A DNA stretch of 64,000 nt from Microvelia longipes (lineage: Eukaryota > Arthropoda > Insecta > Hemiptera > Veliidae), in assembly GCA_018340805.1 (NCBI GenBank), contig JACMZG010001914.1, forward strand, positions 28,682,006-28,746,005, read 5' to 3'. Positions 1 through 11,313 of this stretch are shown here, piece by piece. Under the pieces are notes generated by a model. It did no database searches and was not told the DNA's origin. It worked only from the letters and a program-made list of their open reading frames with translations. A program made the position numbers and the translations under genes. The number at the start of each line of letters is the position of its first letter. The first letter of the stretch is position 1.

Positions 1-2277
1 CGTGGCACTTATAAAAACCAGTAATATGACCAAGTGATAAATTGAAATATCTATGCGGCCGCGAAGCGGCCTCAGGGAAACTGAAGGCCTTTAGTTTTTT
101 ATAAATCAGTTATATTTTAATATCTGTGAACGTTATATTTATTAGTAAAATATTAAATAAAAAATAAAAGTTATGTACATTTTATTTGTTAAAAAAATAT
201 TTTGCTTTTCCCCTCTTTTTTTCTGTCAGAAAACGTTCTTAAATTGTTAACGTGGATTTTTTTTGCGGTAACTAGAAGTTGCAAATGCAGTATTTGTCAG
301 TCGCATGATTCTCAGAGCCATAGTACTTTTCACTTACACTTATTCTCACATACACCAAAGTTTTATTAATGGGACTTAATTGTGCAAAAATTATAACCTT
401 TTATGATATAAATAAATCTAATTTGTTTGCTATTACAATGTTTGTCCCTCCGGAGATAAAAACAGACGCTGTCATTTCTATAAAACTAAAACCAAGTCGG
501 TTAAAACGTTTGAGAAATTTATATTAAAGTCAGAGAACATATTACAGAGAACACGAGTCAGAAAACATATTAAACCTAATGCATCACTTAATGCTGTCAG
601 AAAATTAGAGTGCTCTTTAAAACTGATTAAATTGAAACTTATTAATACAAAGAAACAAACTATAATATTCTGTTTCTAACATACGTTTTAATAATAGAGA
701 TTAATTCTCCTTCCTTGGAGATAAAGGAGAAACAAATAAATTATAAATGAGGGTTAGAAATTAATACTGTTTTTAGTTTAAAATTTCAAAAGAGAGATTA
801 GAGTAGGTAGTAGTTTAAGGCGTTAGCAAATAACTTGAACAGTACAAATTGTTGTGTTTTAAAGTTTCTTTTTGAATAAGTCAGAAACAGATGGTAGTAG
901 TTTCTGATGCCCTAAAGGTTTAGTAGAAAAAAAGAAGCTATAAGAGTATCTTAAGGTAAGAGTATATATAAGAAAGCTCTCTCTTCATAGTGATCTCCAG
1001 GAGCACGTAATGACCATGCTATTAATCCTTCCCTTCGGACGTAAAGGATCTCTTTACTTCCCCCGTAAAGACAAACTTAAGGACTCTTCTAAAGTACATG
1101 AAAAAAACCCTTTTGGCATCTTTTCTTACTAAAGCAAACCGACAGCAAAACTTTTTACCTTCCTCCACAATTAATCCACCTCACTATAAACTTCATGCCA
1201 CATCAACTAAAAGAACGCTCAATCCTGAAACCCCTCGAAACCGATTTTAATTAAAACCGGCAGAAAGGAATATCCCCTCCGATCTGTTCATTTTATTTCG
1301 GGCCTTGTTTTTACAACCGAAAATTTACTGTCCGAAACAACAGACTTCAACTAACTTTTACTTCTATCGAATGCTTTTTTTCCTAGAGTTTATCTTTTAC
1401 TTTTATTTCTTTTTAGTCCTTCGTTTTTATTATCTACTATAACATCTTTCGGATTAATTAAAAAAAAAATACAGCAGAAATACTATCTAAAAAGTATATA
1501 AACTCCAAAAATCTACTTATAACTAGAAGTAATTCAGTAAAAAAATAAATTTTTTATAAGTCATCAAAAAAGTTTTTCTCTGTTACAGCTTTAACTTTTT
1601 ACGATGTTCCAAAAAACTAACATTAATTTTCAAAAATACGTTATTTTACTAAAGAAAGAGAAATATTTTCCTTCTGTGTCGCAAGTAAACCCATCTAGTT
1701 TTTTCGAAAGTTAATAACAAACTAAACTTGATAGCTGTCTTACATTAAAAATTTTATTTGTTAGATTACAAATTTATTTTAAAAAGGCTAATGGAATTGA
1801 AGAATAGAAATATTTTTACTATCCGGAGAAATTTGTTTAGTATATTTTGCTATTTTTAAGTTATTACATGAATAAACGAAAACAACCGTAATCAAACTGT
1901 TTTATGAATAAGTCAAATTGGGATGAAGCGCGTTTCAAGGGTCCATAGGATTAGTATACTAGCAGCCATTAATTGAAATCGCTTGCGCTCTCCTAAAATG
2001 ATATAAACGCAAAGGAGGTACAATTCATGCCTCATTATCGTGACATTGTATCAAATTGATTATAAGTTTCTATTCTCATATTAACGTTAATGGATGTTTC
2101 CTTTTGGATTGATAACACTAAATCATTTGGCGGGAATCCAAGAGCTACAGTGTTGGTTTGGCCAGTGTTAGACTCTGTTTTATTTGCGTAAATTTCTTAT
2201 TACTCAAATTTATCATATTAACGCTAAATTTTGTTGCCATTGTGGCAACTTAAAAAAGGTTTAAGAATAATGTTGGG
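1..2277. other. AT-rich spacer, no gene seen
   Basis: I see no convincing coding region, RNA gene or recognisable mobile element. One GC-rich perfect inverted repeat stands out at 57-71 (GGCCGC, spacer GAA, GCGGCC). Its GCGAAGCG core resembles the tail palindrome of the interspersed 5S family found elsewhere in the window, so it may be a scrap of such a tail. The rest is low-complexity A/T sequence. Confidence 0.5.
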
Positions 2278-2400
2278 TGCCTTAATACATTTCTCAACAC
2301 CTTCGGGCTCGCTTCACTTATCCCCAAAATATCATGATTATCCAATGCTTAAAAAGGTATTGCCATAAAATGCTTGAAGCGGATTATTATCAAAATTTGC
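2278..2400 (-). repeat. Fragment of the interspersed 5S family (tail), reverse strand
   Basis: The run around 2303-2350 (GCTCGCTTCACTTATCC, then TATCATGATTATCC) matches 21662-21705 (TTCGCTTCGCTCGTCC, then TGTCATGATTATCC). That is the reverse complement of the tail that follows the 5S-like module in other copies. Only a short diverged piece is left. The identification rests on this single alignment by eye. Confidence 0.4.
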
Positions 2401-5400
2401 TTTCTTATTTTTAGGGTTAACCCAATATTTTTCCTATATACCTACGGTTGTAGGTGTAGAAAATTAATAACTTTTGTGCGATGGTACTCGTAAATCATTA
2501 GATCCATTATTTTCCTCTTAGTAATAAGATTGCAATTCATATAGCTTAGACTTGATTGAATATTAAAAGATCTGAACTTAAGGGCTTTGCCGTGTCGTTT
2601 GTCTGGTTGATGTCACTAGGCTGCTTAAACTATTTGCCTGTCTAAAGAAGGGTTGACTAGGCATATTGAATAATAAAATATGCACAAGAAACAGCACACA
2701 ATTGTTTCAATGTAAAAGGAGAGTTGGATTTGTTATGGTGTACAAATAATTTTCATTAGAAATGCTGCCTAATGCGAGAATTAAGTTAAACATAACTGTC
2801 TCTCACATTCAAGTATTGACATTGGGGGAAAGCTAAAATCTAATAACGTATTAGACAACGTTTATCTCTTAATAAGCTAATATTGTCCGCTAACAGTTCT
2901 GTTTGATATTAAAGGAAAACCTAAAAGATGTCAGGACGTTCTACAAATTTCCTAAAAGGAGAAAAGAAGGAATTAAAGGGCGTTAGGTTTATTGGAAAAG
3001 GGGTTTCACGTCAGAGAAAAGGAGTTCTCTATTGTGGCCAATAAGCCTTATTGGACGAGGCAGGTGGTCCGATAAGCTTCTTAGAGTAAAGAAAGGGGCT
3101 GAATTACTTAGGTGCCTCTGAGAAAGAAAGTAAGGGGGTTTTCACCCTGAAAAACTGATCAATCCAGGACAGTCCTTAATCAATCAGCTGACTAAAGGAT
3201 TAGGACCCTCTAAATCTATTTAGACCCCGTCACATTTCGGTCGTCCTAAAATTGTAGGGAGGATAACAATATAGAGAAAGGGAACCAAAGTTTGGCTGCC
3301 AATCCCGAGGGTGGGATTGCAAATCGCATCCAAACTCTTCGGCTTTCCAAATTGAATCTTTCTTTTCCCAGGGGGAACCACTCCTTACTCTACTTTCTAA
3401 CAGTTTTTGCTCAACCATCTGTAATAACTTTCAAAAAGGGTTATCCGTTTTAAAAAATATCTACCTAGACACCTTTTCTAAAAAGAAATAGAGAAAAGAG
3501 AGAAAATATCTTTCAATTGAGTTTCCACTACTTTATGAACTGAAATCCTCTTTTTCAGAAAACTCTAATATTATGAACTAAAACTCCTTAAAAACTAAAC
3601 TTTTTGGGAAAAAAACAAAATTAAATTTGTTTCATTTATGTGAAAACAAGACCTTTTCATAACATAAAAAGGCTTTGATAAATGAAATGTGAGAGCAAAG
3701 AGAAATAGTTTGAAGTTTTAATTGCTTAATATTTAATATGTTAATAAGCATAATGTCGGGCTTAAACTATTCATGAACTGTCTTCATTTTAATAAACACA
3801 TTACGTACAAAATAACATTTTATGTTTAGTTTTAACTAAATAAAAAATCTCCTTTAATGTGATAATTTTTGTATTGTATATTTTCTAAACAAACATGAAA
3901 TGTGTTTTCGTCTTTAACGATTTCTTTTAACTGTTGCTACCTTTAATTTTGTGCATTTCAACTTGTCTTTTGGTTGTAAAGGCTTATCAGACACATTACA
4001 AGTGTAGTAACTCCCACACTTTTAAAATATAATCAATGAGAAACATACTAAAGCGGAATGTGTTTACGGATATTTGTTGTTTCACTTGACGGTTTCCCTA
4101 GATTTCATTTAAATTTAGAACCCAAAGCTTGGCAGGGTGCACTGAAAATATCACGCCACCCACCGATTCCCGAACCTCTCATTTTCTACTATAAAAATAA
4201 ATTTATATTTTTGGAAAAATAAGCTGTGTGTAAAAACCCGTATTTCAAATATAATTTAGTAAAATAAAACCTTTTTTAATCTGAGTTTTTACTCATTTTA
4301 TTGTTATATGATTGAACACTTTAATGTAAATTATAGGCAGCATTATTAGTTTCAGGCTGGGTAAAAGTTTTTTTCGGGTGGATGCACTTTTCATCCCCGA
4401 AAAAAGAGGTGAAATGTGTCTTTTACCGTCTGCGACAGTATAAGAGTTTTTACTGACGCTGGTGAAGTTCCTCAAATGTCCACTATGTAGGCGCTAGTAG
4501 TCTAGTACATGACTAAAATATTACCCTCCTTGTTATTCTTACATTTTTTTGTCGATAAAATAAAATATAGAACGTTTTTGTTAACAAAGTTTTGTTATTT
4601 TCGGAAAGTGAGTCATTAATTATTTATTATTAAGTTTTTAATAATCAAGAATAGTGATTCAGACGTTGAAAATACGCGGCCAGAATTGAAACTTTTGGCG
4701 ATCGAAATGAGTATACCGGCAAATTTTAAGGTGATGTTATGGAACATATGTTACTTCGTCACTACTGTGCCCAGCATTAAATTAAAATAGAAAATGTTTA
4801 TACAGTGAAGATTTGGAAAAAATATCTGTTCCTTGTTGTAAAAAAAATATTATAGTGACAAAAACTTGTGTCTGTGCCTTGTATGGCCAAATATTGCTTC
4901 CAATACCTTGGCAATTATTATTTTTAATAATGTTTGTATTTTTTTGTAATTATAATCCATTATGTTTTTTCATATATTTTTACTCGACAAATATTGACTT
5001 TATCTTTATTTTACAATATAATACTCTATAAAATAAAAATAACGACACTAAAAAAAAGGTTAAAAGAAAATGCAAATATTTGCCGAGTCAATATGTAACG
5101 AAGCCATTGGGAGGCCAGGTTAGTTTAGAGGGAACGAAACGAGGCATCGAAACGACCTTTATGAAATATTATCTTTAGTTTCATTATGATATCAGATTGT
5201 TTGCTCGGGGGTTGACCCGGGGGGTGCTATTTGGACCCATAGTTTTTAGTGGATATTTGCCCCAGCTATCTGATAACCTTTTCTTCCATGGGATTCGTAG
5301 ACCGTTTAATGGCTTTTTGTCCCCGAAAATAGTTGTTTGCTCTTGCCTTCATATAATGGACATCTCCCTCCTCTGCCTTCCTTTTCCCCACTCTTTCATT

Positions 5401-5628
5401 CCACTATAAATATTTGCAACCTCTCTATCAGTCCCGGTTTTAAAAACCATTAATGTTTATGCTATTTTTCTCTATTTTTAGATTTTAAATAATACGCTTT
5501 AGCTGTAAATAAATCCTGAAAAATATAGATTTTACTATTAATTAGATCAAAATTATTACATTACAACTAGTATTGCGTTGCTACTATATCTCACACTTTT
5601 GAATATTCTTTATAGATTTTCCTATGAG
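2401..5628. other. Spacer; no gene recognised
   Basis: The interval 2900-3430 is less AT-rich than its surroundings. It contains a 62-codon open frame on the minus strand (3230-3418) that resembles no family I know and is probably chance. I compared the less AT-rich part mentally with mitochondrial genes and rRNA and saw no match. The remainder is A/T-rich with scattered short open frames that look random. Confidence 0.45.
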
Positions 5629-5905
5629 GAGTCACCCGTGGTGTAGTGGTTACGGTACGCGGCCAAAACATACAATGCATGGACTTTAAACTTCCGAGTT
5701 TATTTAGTCATGGGTTCAATCCCAGCACGGGCCTCTGGGATTTTTATTAGAGGGATGAAAATTCTGCGTACCACGTCATTTAGAAGGGACGTAAAGCCGG
5801 TGGTCTCGAGCCTGAGCGTTGTCAGGTACTCGTTAAAGATCCATTCCTCTTTGAAACTGGGTATAGGAAAAGTTAGGACCCTCATAGTAGATTCATTATA
5901 ATACT
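5629..5905 (+). mobile_element. tRNA-derived SINE
   Basis: The head at 5634-5735 is tRNA-like. It starts CCCGTGGTGTAGTGGTTA, where TGGTGTAGTGG resembles a pol III A box. About 60 bases later comes GGGTTCAATCCC, a good B box, followed by CAGCACGGGCC, which pairs with the start like an acceptor stem. The downstream body (5740-5905) is not tRNA. It contains the phrase GACGTAAAGCCGGTGGTC and then GTTAAAGATCCATTCC, of a kind seen in arthropod short and long retroelement tails. Open frames on both strands here (5700-5901) are incidental. An intact tRNA gene is unlikely because the cloverleaf is disturbed and extra sequence follows directly. Confidence 0.65.
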
Positions 5906-6017
5906 ATAGTGAGTCTGCCTTGTTGTTTAAAGTTTATGGAAGTTTGGTTTAACAGCGAGGACACGTGTTGTTCCTAGTTTTCACTAGACTTGAAAAAAGT
6001 ATAAGAGGAACCATAGC

Positions 6018-6180
6018 AATCCACGGCTCTTCTGTCTAAATTAGACAGAATATATACCTACACTTGAAATTAAAAGGAGCAGAACACTATCTTAGGGAGG
6101 TGGCAAAAATGGCCCAACAACGCGGCCTACTTGCCTGGTAGTTACAACCACTCCTCCCATATTACAACTATTACTGCTTA
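6018..6180 (+). repeat. Interspersed repeat copy, paired with 26899-27044
   Basis: Begins CCACGGCTCTTCTGT and later reads GGCCCAACAACGCGGCCTAC, ending in an (ACT)-like run. The same ordered blocks occur at 26901-27055. The GC-richer body and simple-repeat end suggest a SINE, but I could not find clear A and B boxes. Confidence 0.5.
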
Positions 6181-6199
6181 TAGATTCTGTCTGTATGTG

Positions 6200-6600
6200 T
6201 TTAGACAGTGATTAGCTATTTATGCTAGAGAGTTGAAACTTAGTACAAACATCCATCATCAGGTCTAGTTACGCTAGACAATAATAATGACGCTGCAAAC
6301 ATTTTGGAAATTCATAAAACACTGAATAATGATTTGACCAGTGTTAAATTTTGCACGCATGTAGGACTAGATATATAACCAACAAATATGCCAACATTAA
6401 AAACAACAAGATGGACATTAGATAAAAAGGTTCATCTCATTATCAAGCAGTAATTTAATTTTTATTGAACGGCAAATTTTTTAAATATCGAAAAATAATC
6501 CAATAAAGTTGAAATTTAGTACAACTGTATCTCTTTACGTAATAAGTAAGTAGACTAAGGTTCGCTTCAATACGGCTTAAGTATTTCTAATTCAATATAT
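6200..6600 (+). repeat. Interspersed 5S family, body fragment
   Basis: Contains TATGCTAGAGAGTTGAAACT, then a block with GCACGCATGTAG and one with TTCATCTCATTATCAAGCA, then TTGAAATTTAGTACAACTG. These occur in the same order in the copies at 10.2, 24.5, 42.4 and 50.0 kb. The 5S-like module and the tail are missing here. Confidence 0.6.
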
Positions 6601-7239
6601 TTAAGAATTTCTTAAGTTCTAGAGCGTTTTAAGCGAGACATAAGTCTTGTACTCGTATTTTATTGCAGATCTTTCTAGAGTTTGTTTTTAACGCTAATGA
6701 AAACGATTTTTTTAGTTTAAATTAAATTGGTACAAAATCGACCATGTATAAATGTCCAGAAGCCTAGCCGCAAATGAGGTCTTTGCATTTTTATATGACT
6801 CCTTTTGAAAGTTAAGAAAGTATAAAATTATTTGACGCAATCGCTTTTGCACTCATGAACAACTTTTTTTCAAATTAATAAGTTTGTTTTTTAATGACGC
6901 TGTTTAAAAGAAAATAACAAAACAGATGGTCGCCGAGATTATTTTTTTTATCTTTCGTAAAAACTTGAGACGTTGAATATTAATTACAATTTTAGGTGTG
7001 GTTTGTAGTATCAGATGACTTTCGATGTTATTTATACATCGGAGATTATTTATTGTTTTTTAATGGATAAAAGAAGACGGATAAATAGGGACCAAAATGT
7101 GTTTTACAATAACATTACGTTAATACATTACAAAATGTTACGTTGATTCCTTCGATATAAATTTGTGACTTAGTTGCGTAAGTGTGCACTGCCACTTTAA
7201 TCAAATAATCATCATCGAAGCAACATAATAATTTTCGAT
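6601..7239. other. AT-rich spacer
   Basis: No gene, RNA or clear repeat seen. Confidence 0.4.
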
Positions 7240-7530
7240 TATAATTGGTATATTGTGTTACTTTTCCTCGTTTCTACTGAATCAATCTATACATTTAGTT
7301 GTGCTACCGGTCATTTTTTTATAACGTCATTAACTCGCAATAATGACTCAGCAATATTTTTGAAAAGTCATAAAACGCTAAAAAATGATGCTATCGGATT
7401 ACGATATGGTACGCATGTAGCCATTTATAAGAGTCCTGTATTTGCCAAGTTTCATCTCATTTCAAGTATTAGTTCATTTTTTACCATAAGACGTGTGTAC
7501 GTTTTAAATAATTTTCTTTAATACTCATTA
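7240..7530 (+). repeat. Interspersed 5S family, body fragment
   Basis: Shares the central body blocks of the family: GCTACCGGTCATTT, ACGTCATTAACTCGCAATAA, TACGCATGTAGCC, AAGTTTCATCTCATTTCAAG. The 88-codon open frame at 7255-7521 lies wholly inside this repeat and is not taken as a gene. Confidence 0.6.
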
Positions 7531-7575
7531 AAGAATGGGATAGGCGTCATGGCGGGAGTTGGACCTCGGACCACT

Positions 7576-7608
7576 TATATATACACATATATACTTATAC
7601 TTATATAT

Positions 7609-7683
<75 letters not shown>

Positions 7684-7690
7684 GTACGTC
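7576..7690. repeat. (TA)n microsatellite with (GTAT)n edge
   Basis: Nearly pure alternating TA for about 95 bases, turning into GTAT repeats at the right edge. A GC-rich patch of unknown origin follows at 7690-7750. Confidence 0.95.
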
Positions 7691-7760
7691 TAGCATTGCC
7701 CCAAAGGGCCATAGCGAGCCTCACAGGACCGCGGGGCGGGCAATTTGACAGGTAGTTACA

Positions 7761-9142
7761 ATTTAATCTAAAACCAGTATTACTTGTAGGTATTTTTGTT
7801 TATCGGGGGTTTTCTAGTTTATCTAAAATTATGAAGTTAATTTTGCATTAAACAAATAACATTTTTGACCAAACCAATAAAAGAACAAATAAAACCATCA
7901 GTTTTAGTACAAAAGTTTTTTTTACAAAACATTCATTTTAAGCAAACACTGAAATAAATATTACCCCAGTTCATACCTTAAAAAAAAATTTATAAACTTG
8001 CATGTTTAACTTTCAACTTTAAAAAAAGCTTTTACTACCCAACCAATTTGTTTTAAATATTGAATGTTATTTAATTAGTAAATAAATAATATGAAATAAG
8101 TTCGAAAGTATTAAGTCCACTATTGCTTGAATTAAATTATGGTTTGAATTCATCAAACCCCATTTTACCTACATTAGATTGCATATAAAAAGTAAATAAA
8201 TCACACCATTCATATAATATGTGTCTTATCGCCATTTATTTAATATTTATTTAAATATTTTTATTAATGATATATAGTAAGTATTTGATCATATTGCCAA
8301 TATGCTTTAATTATTTTTCTAATTAATTAGTGCATTTTCTAATTAAAGTTCTAAATAGTAGGGGCTTCTCCCCCACCTATATAATTAATGAACCGATAAA
8401 CCTGAATTTTTCTTAATTAATTTTTATACAATAAATTTAGCGATACTAAATTTTATTTAGTATCGTTAAATATTGTCTTTATTTGTTTGTTTTCCAGTGA
8501 CTGCATCCAATAATATTTACTTCAACTTAAGTTTTTTAACATACGCCTACAAGCCTGAAACTTAAATAAATTGGGCGACGTGATAAGGAACTTTATTGAC
8601 CCCATGGACGTTGTATCAGATACAGAAATAGGAGCAATCTTGCAATCTCCCTATAATTATAGAAAAAAACAGGCGCTAAACGCAGATTATGTAACGAGGA
8701 TAAGTCGTGTATACTCCACAAATTTCTTTTGTGATTGTCGTTCGGAATCTGATGTGATTTTAGTTACCTTTGGTGCTTGTCAAGTCAACCCAACAAAATC
8801 TATATATTTTACAGTAGTTGTTCTTACTTCCACGTCTTATTATTTACTGATCTTTAACCATCGGAGTTGTAGGATTCTGGTGAGTTGAGTGTTATGGTGC
8901 CACTCGAAAGCAAAAATTATTCACATCTTTGCTAAAACTATCTCTTTTACTTGCAAGCCCTGTCACAACTCCGTGGGTAACCCGGGTCTATCGTCTGCGA
9001 GCCCAGTTACCACCAGTCAAGAGTTTTGCATTCATTTTTCAGCTTTAGTATCTCTAGCCATTACCTTCTCTGTTTCAATGTTCTTATATTGGTAGCTGAC
9101 TATCGTCTATTGTCCAACACTTAAGTTTTTGTGTGTCTGTGT
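7761..9142. other. Spacer with one unexplained open frame (8571-8888)
   Basis: Mostly A/T-rich. An open frame of about 105 codons, read from a TTG, spans 8571-8888 (+) and is longer than most chance frames in this window. It has no domain, signal peptide or repeat that I recognise, and its end is hydrophobic. I do not call it a gene. It could be a scrap of mobile-element coding sequence. Confidence 0.3.
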
Positions 9143-9143
9143 A

Positions 9144-9192
<49 letters not shown>

Positions 9193-9206
9193 ATATATAT
9201 ATATTT
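9143..9206. repeat. (TA)n microsatellite
   Basis: Alternating TA with GT-rich edges on both sides. Confidence 0.9.
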
Positions 9207-10154
9207 GTGTGTGTTTGCGTGTATTTGTGTTTTTTGCAAGCTCCGTCCCCACTTTTCATGTAGCTACAGACTATTCTCTAAATATACTTTAAGTGTCAAC
9301 ACGCTATCACGCAATGCCAGACAAATAATAAACTTAACATTCAACTTTTAGCGAATTTCCTTTTTTTTATTTTTCCTTGTATTTTTTCATTAATATCTTA
9401 TTACTTTATTTGTCATTGTTTTATTATGTATTCCCTTTGCTAAAAATAATAAATATGAATACTTGAGAAGAGTACAATTTTCATTTTTTATGTAGTACTT
9501 CCTATATTTATTTGTTTCAGTTATTTATTGGTATTCTTTTTGGTTATTTTTTTAATTTAATAACTATAATTTTTTAGAAAGAAAGAAAGACAGAAAAAGG
9601 GAATGCCCTTTTATTTTCGATCAAAACAAATACAAAAATAAAAATAACAAAAAATATTAAAAAAACATTAAAATACTTATATTATTATTCAATGCACTCA
9701 TCTTCCTATAAAACTTATGTTCTTTTTAGGTTTTATTTTTTCTCTTCTTCAGTTATATTTTATTTTGGTTTTTTAAAATTGAGCATACAGGGTAAGAAAC
9801 TATAGTTTTCTTATAATAATTTGAAGCTTGCAATGCAATGGCAAAACTTATTTGCATATGGGATTAGAAAATCAAGAATACATTATTTTTAGTTTTAATT
9901 TAAGGTTTTGGGGCAGTTGGAAATAAGAGAAAAATGTTCATTAAAGTTATTCAAACTAAATAAAAATAACGACAAAGATTATATTGAAGTTTATAACCAA
10001 GTCAAAATTATAATTTACTATCGTCATTATTGTTAACAATTAACATAACCAAAGTTAATTAAATTTAAGTTTTACTTATTACAATTTTTTCATACATAAA
10101 ATTTTGTTTTGTTTTGTTGTAAAAGTAATGTGTTCAGATTTAAACTGAATTTTC
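9207..10154. other. AT-rich spacer
   Basis: No gene or recognised repeat. Short homopolymer A and T runs dominate. Confidence 0.4.
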
Positions 10155-10568
10155 TTTTCCAGGTGTTTTTAAAACCTCCTAAATGGTTTTCACAATTATG
10201 CTAGAGAGTTGAAACTTGATGCAAAATTCATTCATTAGGTTGTGCTATCCGGAAATTATTTTTTTATTAAGTCAATCAATAATGATTCTGCAAAAATATT
10301 AAAAATTCATTAAACGCGAACAAATGCTTTGTTTCATTTGAAGTTTAGCACGCATGCAGTTTAATTTAAGATCAACAAATTTGTCAAGTTTCATTTTATT
10401 CGTAGCATTGATTCAATATTTATCGAATAACTTGTTAAGTGTAAAAAAATCTAAATATAATCCAATTACGTTAAAATTTGGTTCAAGTGTATCTTTTTTC
10501 ATAATAAAGAAGTGTGCTAAGTTTCTTTTTAAAACGACAATTATATACTCTTTTTTTGTTGGACTATA

Positions 10569-10622
10569 AAAGTTAAGAAGCATCAAGCGAGGTCAGTGCC
10601 AGAATGGGTGACCGCTAGGAAT
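10569..10622 (+). pseudogene. 5S rRNA-derived module inside the repeat
   Basis: AAAGTTAAGAAGCATCAAGC, then GAGGTCAGTGCC, then GAATGGGTGACCGCTAGGAA. This lines up base for base along most of its length with the middle of animal 5S rRNA, the stretch around GTTAAGCAGCGTCGGGC to GATGGGTGACCGCCTGGGAA, which holds the internal pol III promoter boxes A and C. The 5' third and the 3' end of 5S are absent, so this is not a functional rRNA gene. It recurs at the same place within four other copies of the family. Confidence 0.8.
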
Positions 10623-10816
10623 AAAACAAATGTATTTAATATCCGAGAACGGATGGATATAAAGATTATTATTATTATTATCAATCGGGACGAGCAAAGC
10701 GAGTCCGAGGACAAGCTGCAGTGTAATTATGACAAAAAGATGTATTAATGGACTGTAGAAAATTGACTAGTGAATAGGTTTATAAGACACCACAGTCCAA
10801 ATATAGTTGAAAACAA

Positions 10817-10859
10817 CTACCGAGCTTTCAACCAGGAAACCTGGTTGTCATCAGGGCAA
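10817..10859 (-). ncRNA. Hammerhead ribozyme-like motif, left outer
   Basis: Read on the minus strand: GCC, CTGATGA, one extra C, stem II AACCAGG/CCTGGTT (seven pairs) closing a short T loop, GAAA, then GCTC and GGTAG. The conserved core (CUGANGA and GAAA) is exact. The cleavage triplet would be CUC. Stem I would be GCC with GGU, extended by a U-A pair. Stem III is only the self-complementary AGCU, the very short type that can work as a dimer. The extra base before stem II departs from the canonical fold. Activity is not shown. Confidence 0.55.
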
Positions 10860-10993
10860 ATAGATTTATTAAAACATAAACAAGACAATTAAACAACAAT
10901 TATCGTTTTTAATAATAAACTGCGTAGGCTTCCGCGGTTAATGTCATGAAGATTTAGGTCTTCCGGTGGTGATCGCGTTAATGAAGATGAAGA

Positions 10994-11035
10994 ATCCGAC
11001 GTTTCGCTTCCACTGTGGGAGGCATCTTCAGGGAT
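10994..11035 (-). ncRNA. Hammerhead ribozyme-like motif, left inner
   Basis: Minus strand: ATCC, CTGAAGA, one extra T, stem II GCCTCC/GGAAGC (five of six paired) with loop CACAGT, GAAA, CGTC, GGAT. The core fits CUGANGA and GAAA. The cleavage triplet is the classic GUC. Stem I is ATCC/GGAT (four pairs). Stem III is the self-complementary ACGU. This is the best-formed of the four in core and cleavage site. One unpaired base before stem II is shared with the other copies. Confidence 0.6.
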
Positions 11036-11137
11036 ATAGGACATTAAGGATAAAAACACAATGCTCTACTCCACAAAACTGAACTCCAGTTCAGTTCAGT
11101 TTTCTAAAGCATTGTGTTTCTATCCATAATGTCCTAT

Positions 11138-11177
11138 ATCCCTGAAGATGTCTTCCACAGTAGAAGAAACGTCGGAT
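11138..11177 (+). ncRNA. Hammerhead ribozyme-like motif, right inner
   Basis: Mirror copy of the left inner motif: ATCC, CTGAAGA, GAAA, CGTC and GGAT are all kept. Stem II has decayed (TGTCTTCC against GTAGAA), leaving about three pairs. The core surviving while the stem drifts is what an ageing copy would look like. Confidence 0.5.
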
Positions 11178-11272
11178 TCTTCATCTACATTAACGTGGTC
11201 ACCACCGGAAGACCTAAATCTTTATGTTTTTAATGTTTATAGTTTTGTTGTTTATGTTTTAATAAATCTATT

Positions 11273-11313
11273 TACCCTGATGACGACCAGGATATCTGCT
11301 TGAAAGCTCGGTA
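11273..11313 (+). ncRNA. Hammerhead ribozyme-like motif, right outer (decayed)
   Basis: Mirror copy of the left outer motif. CTGATGA, GAAA, GCTC and the ACC/GGT stem I remain. Stem II (ACCAGGATATCTGCT) is reduced to CAG/CTG. Probably inactive. Confidence 0.4.

Noticed and set aside
3230..3418. Minus-strand 62-codon frame in a less AT-rich patch
   Set aside because: No recognisable domain, and no support from splice sites or neighbours that I can see.
2450..3500. Nuclear copy of mitochondrial DNA
   Set aside because: The composition differs from the surroundings, but I could match no mitochondrial gene or rRNA segment.
5634..5735. A functional tRNA gene
   Set aside because: It has A- and B-box-like sites, but the arm spacing is disturbed, no clean anticodon arm is visible and a SINE body follows directly.
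5700..5901. Overlapping open frames on both strands
   Set aside because: Both lie inside the tRNA-derived SINE body; there is no protein-like pattern.
7255..7521. 88-codon open frame
   Set aside because: It lies inside a body fragment of the 5S family; other copies of the same sequence do not keep the frame open.
10569..10622. A functional 5S rRNA gene
   Set aside because: Only about 54 of roughly 120 bases are present, and the same partial segment recurs inside a repeat.
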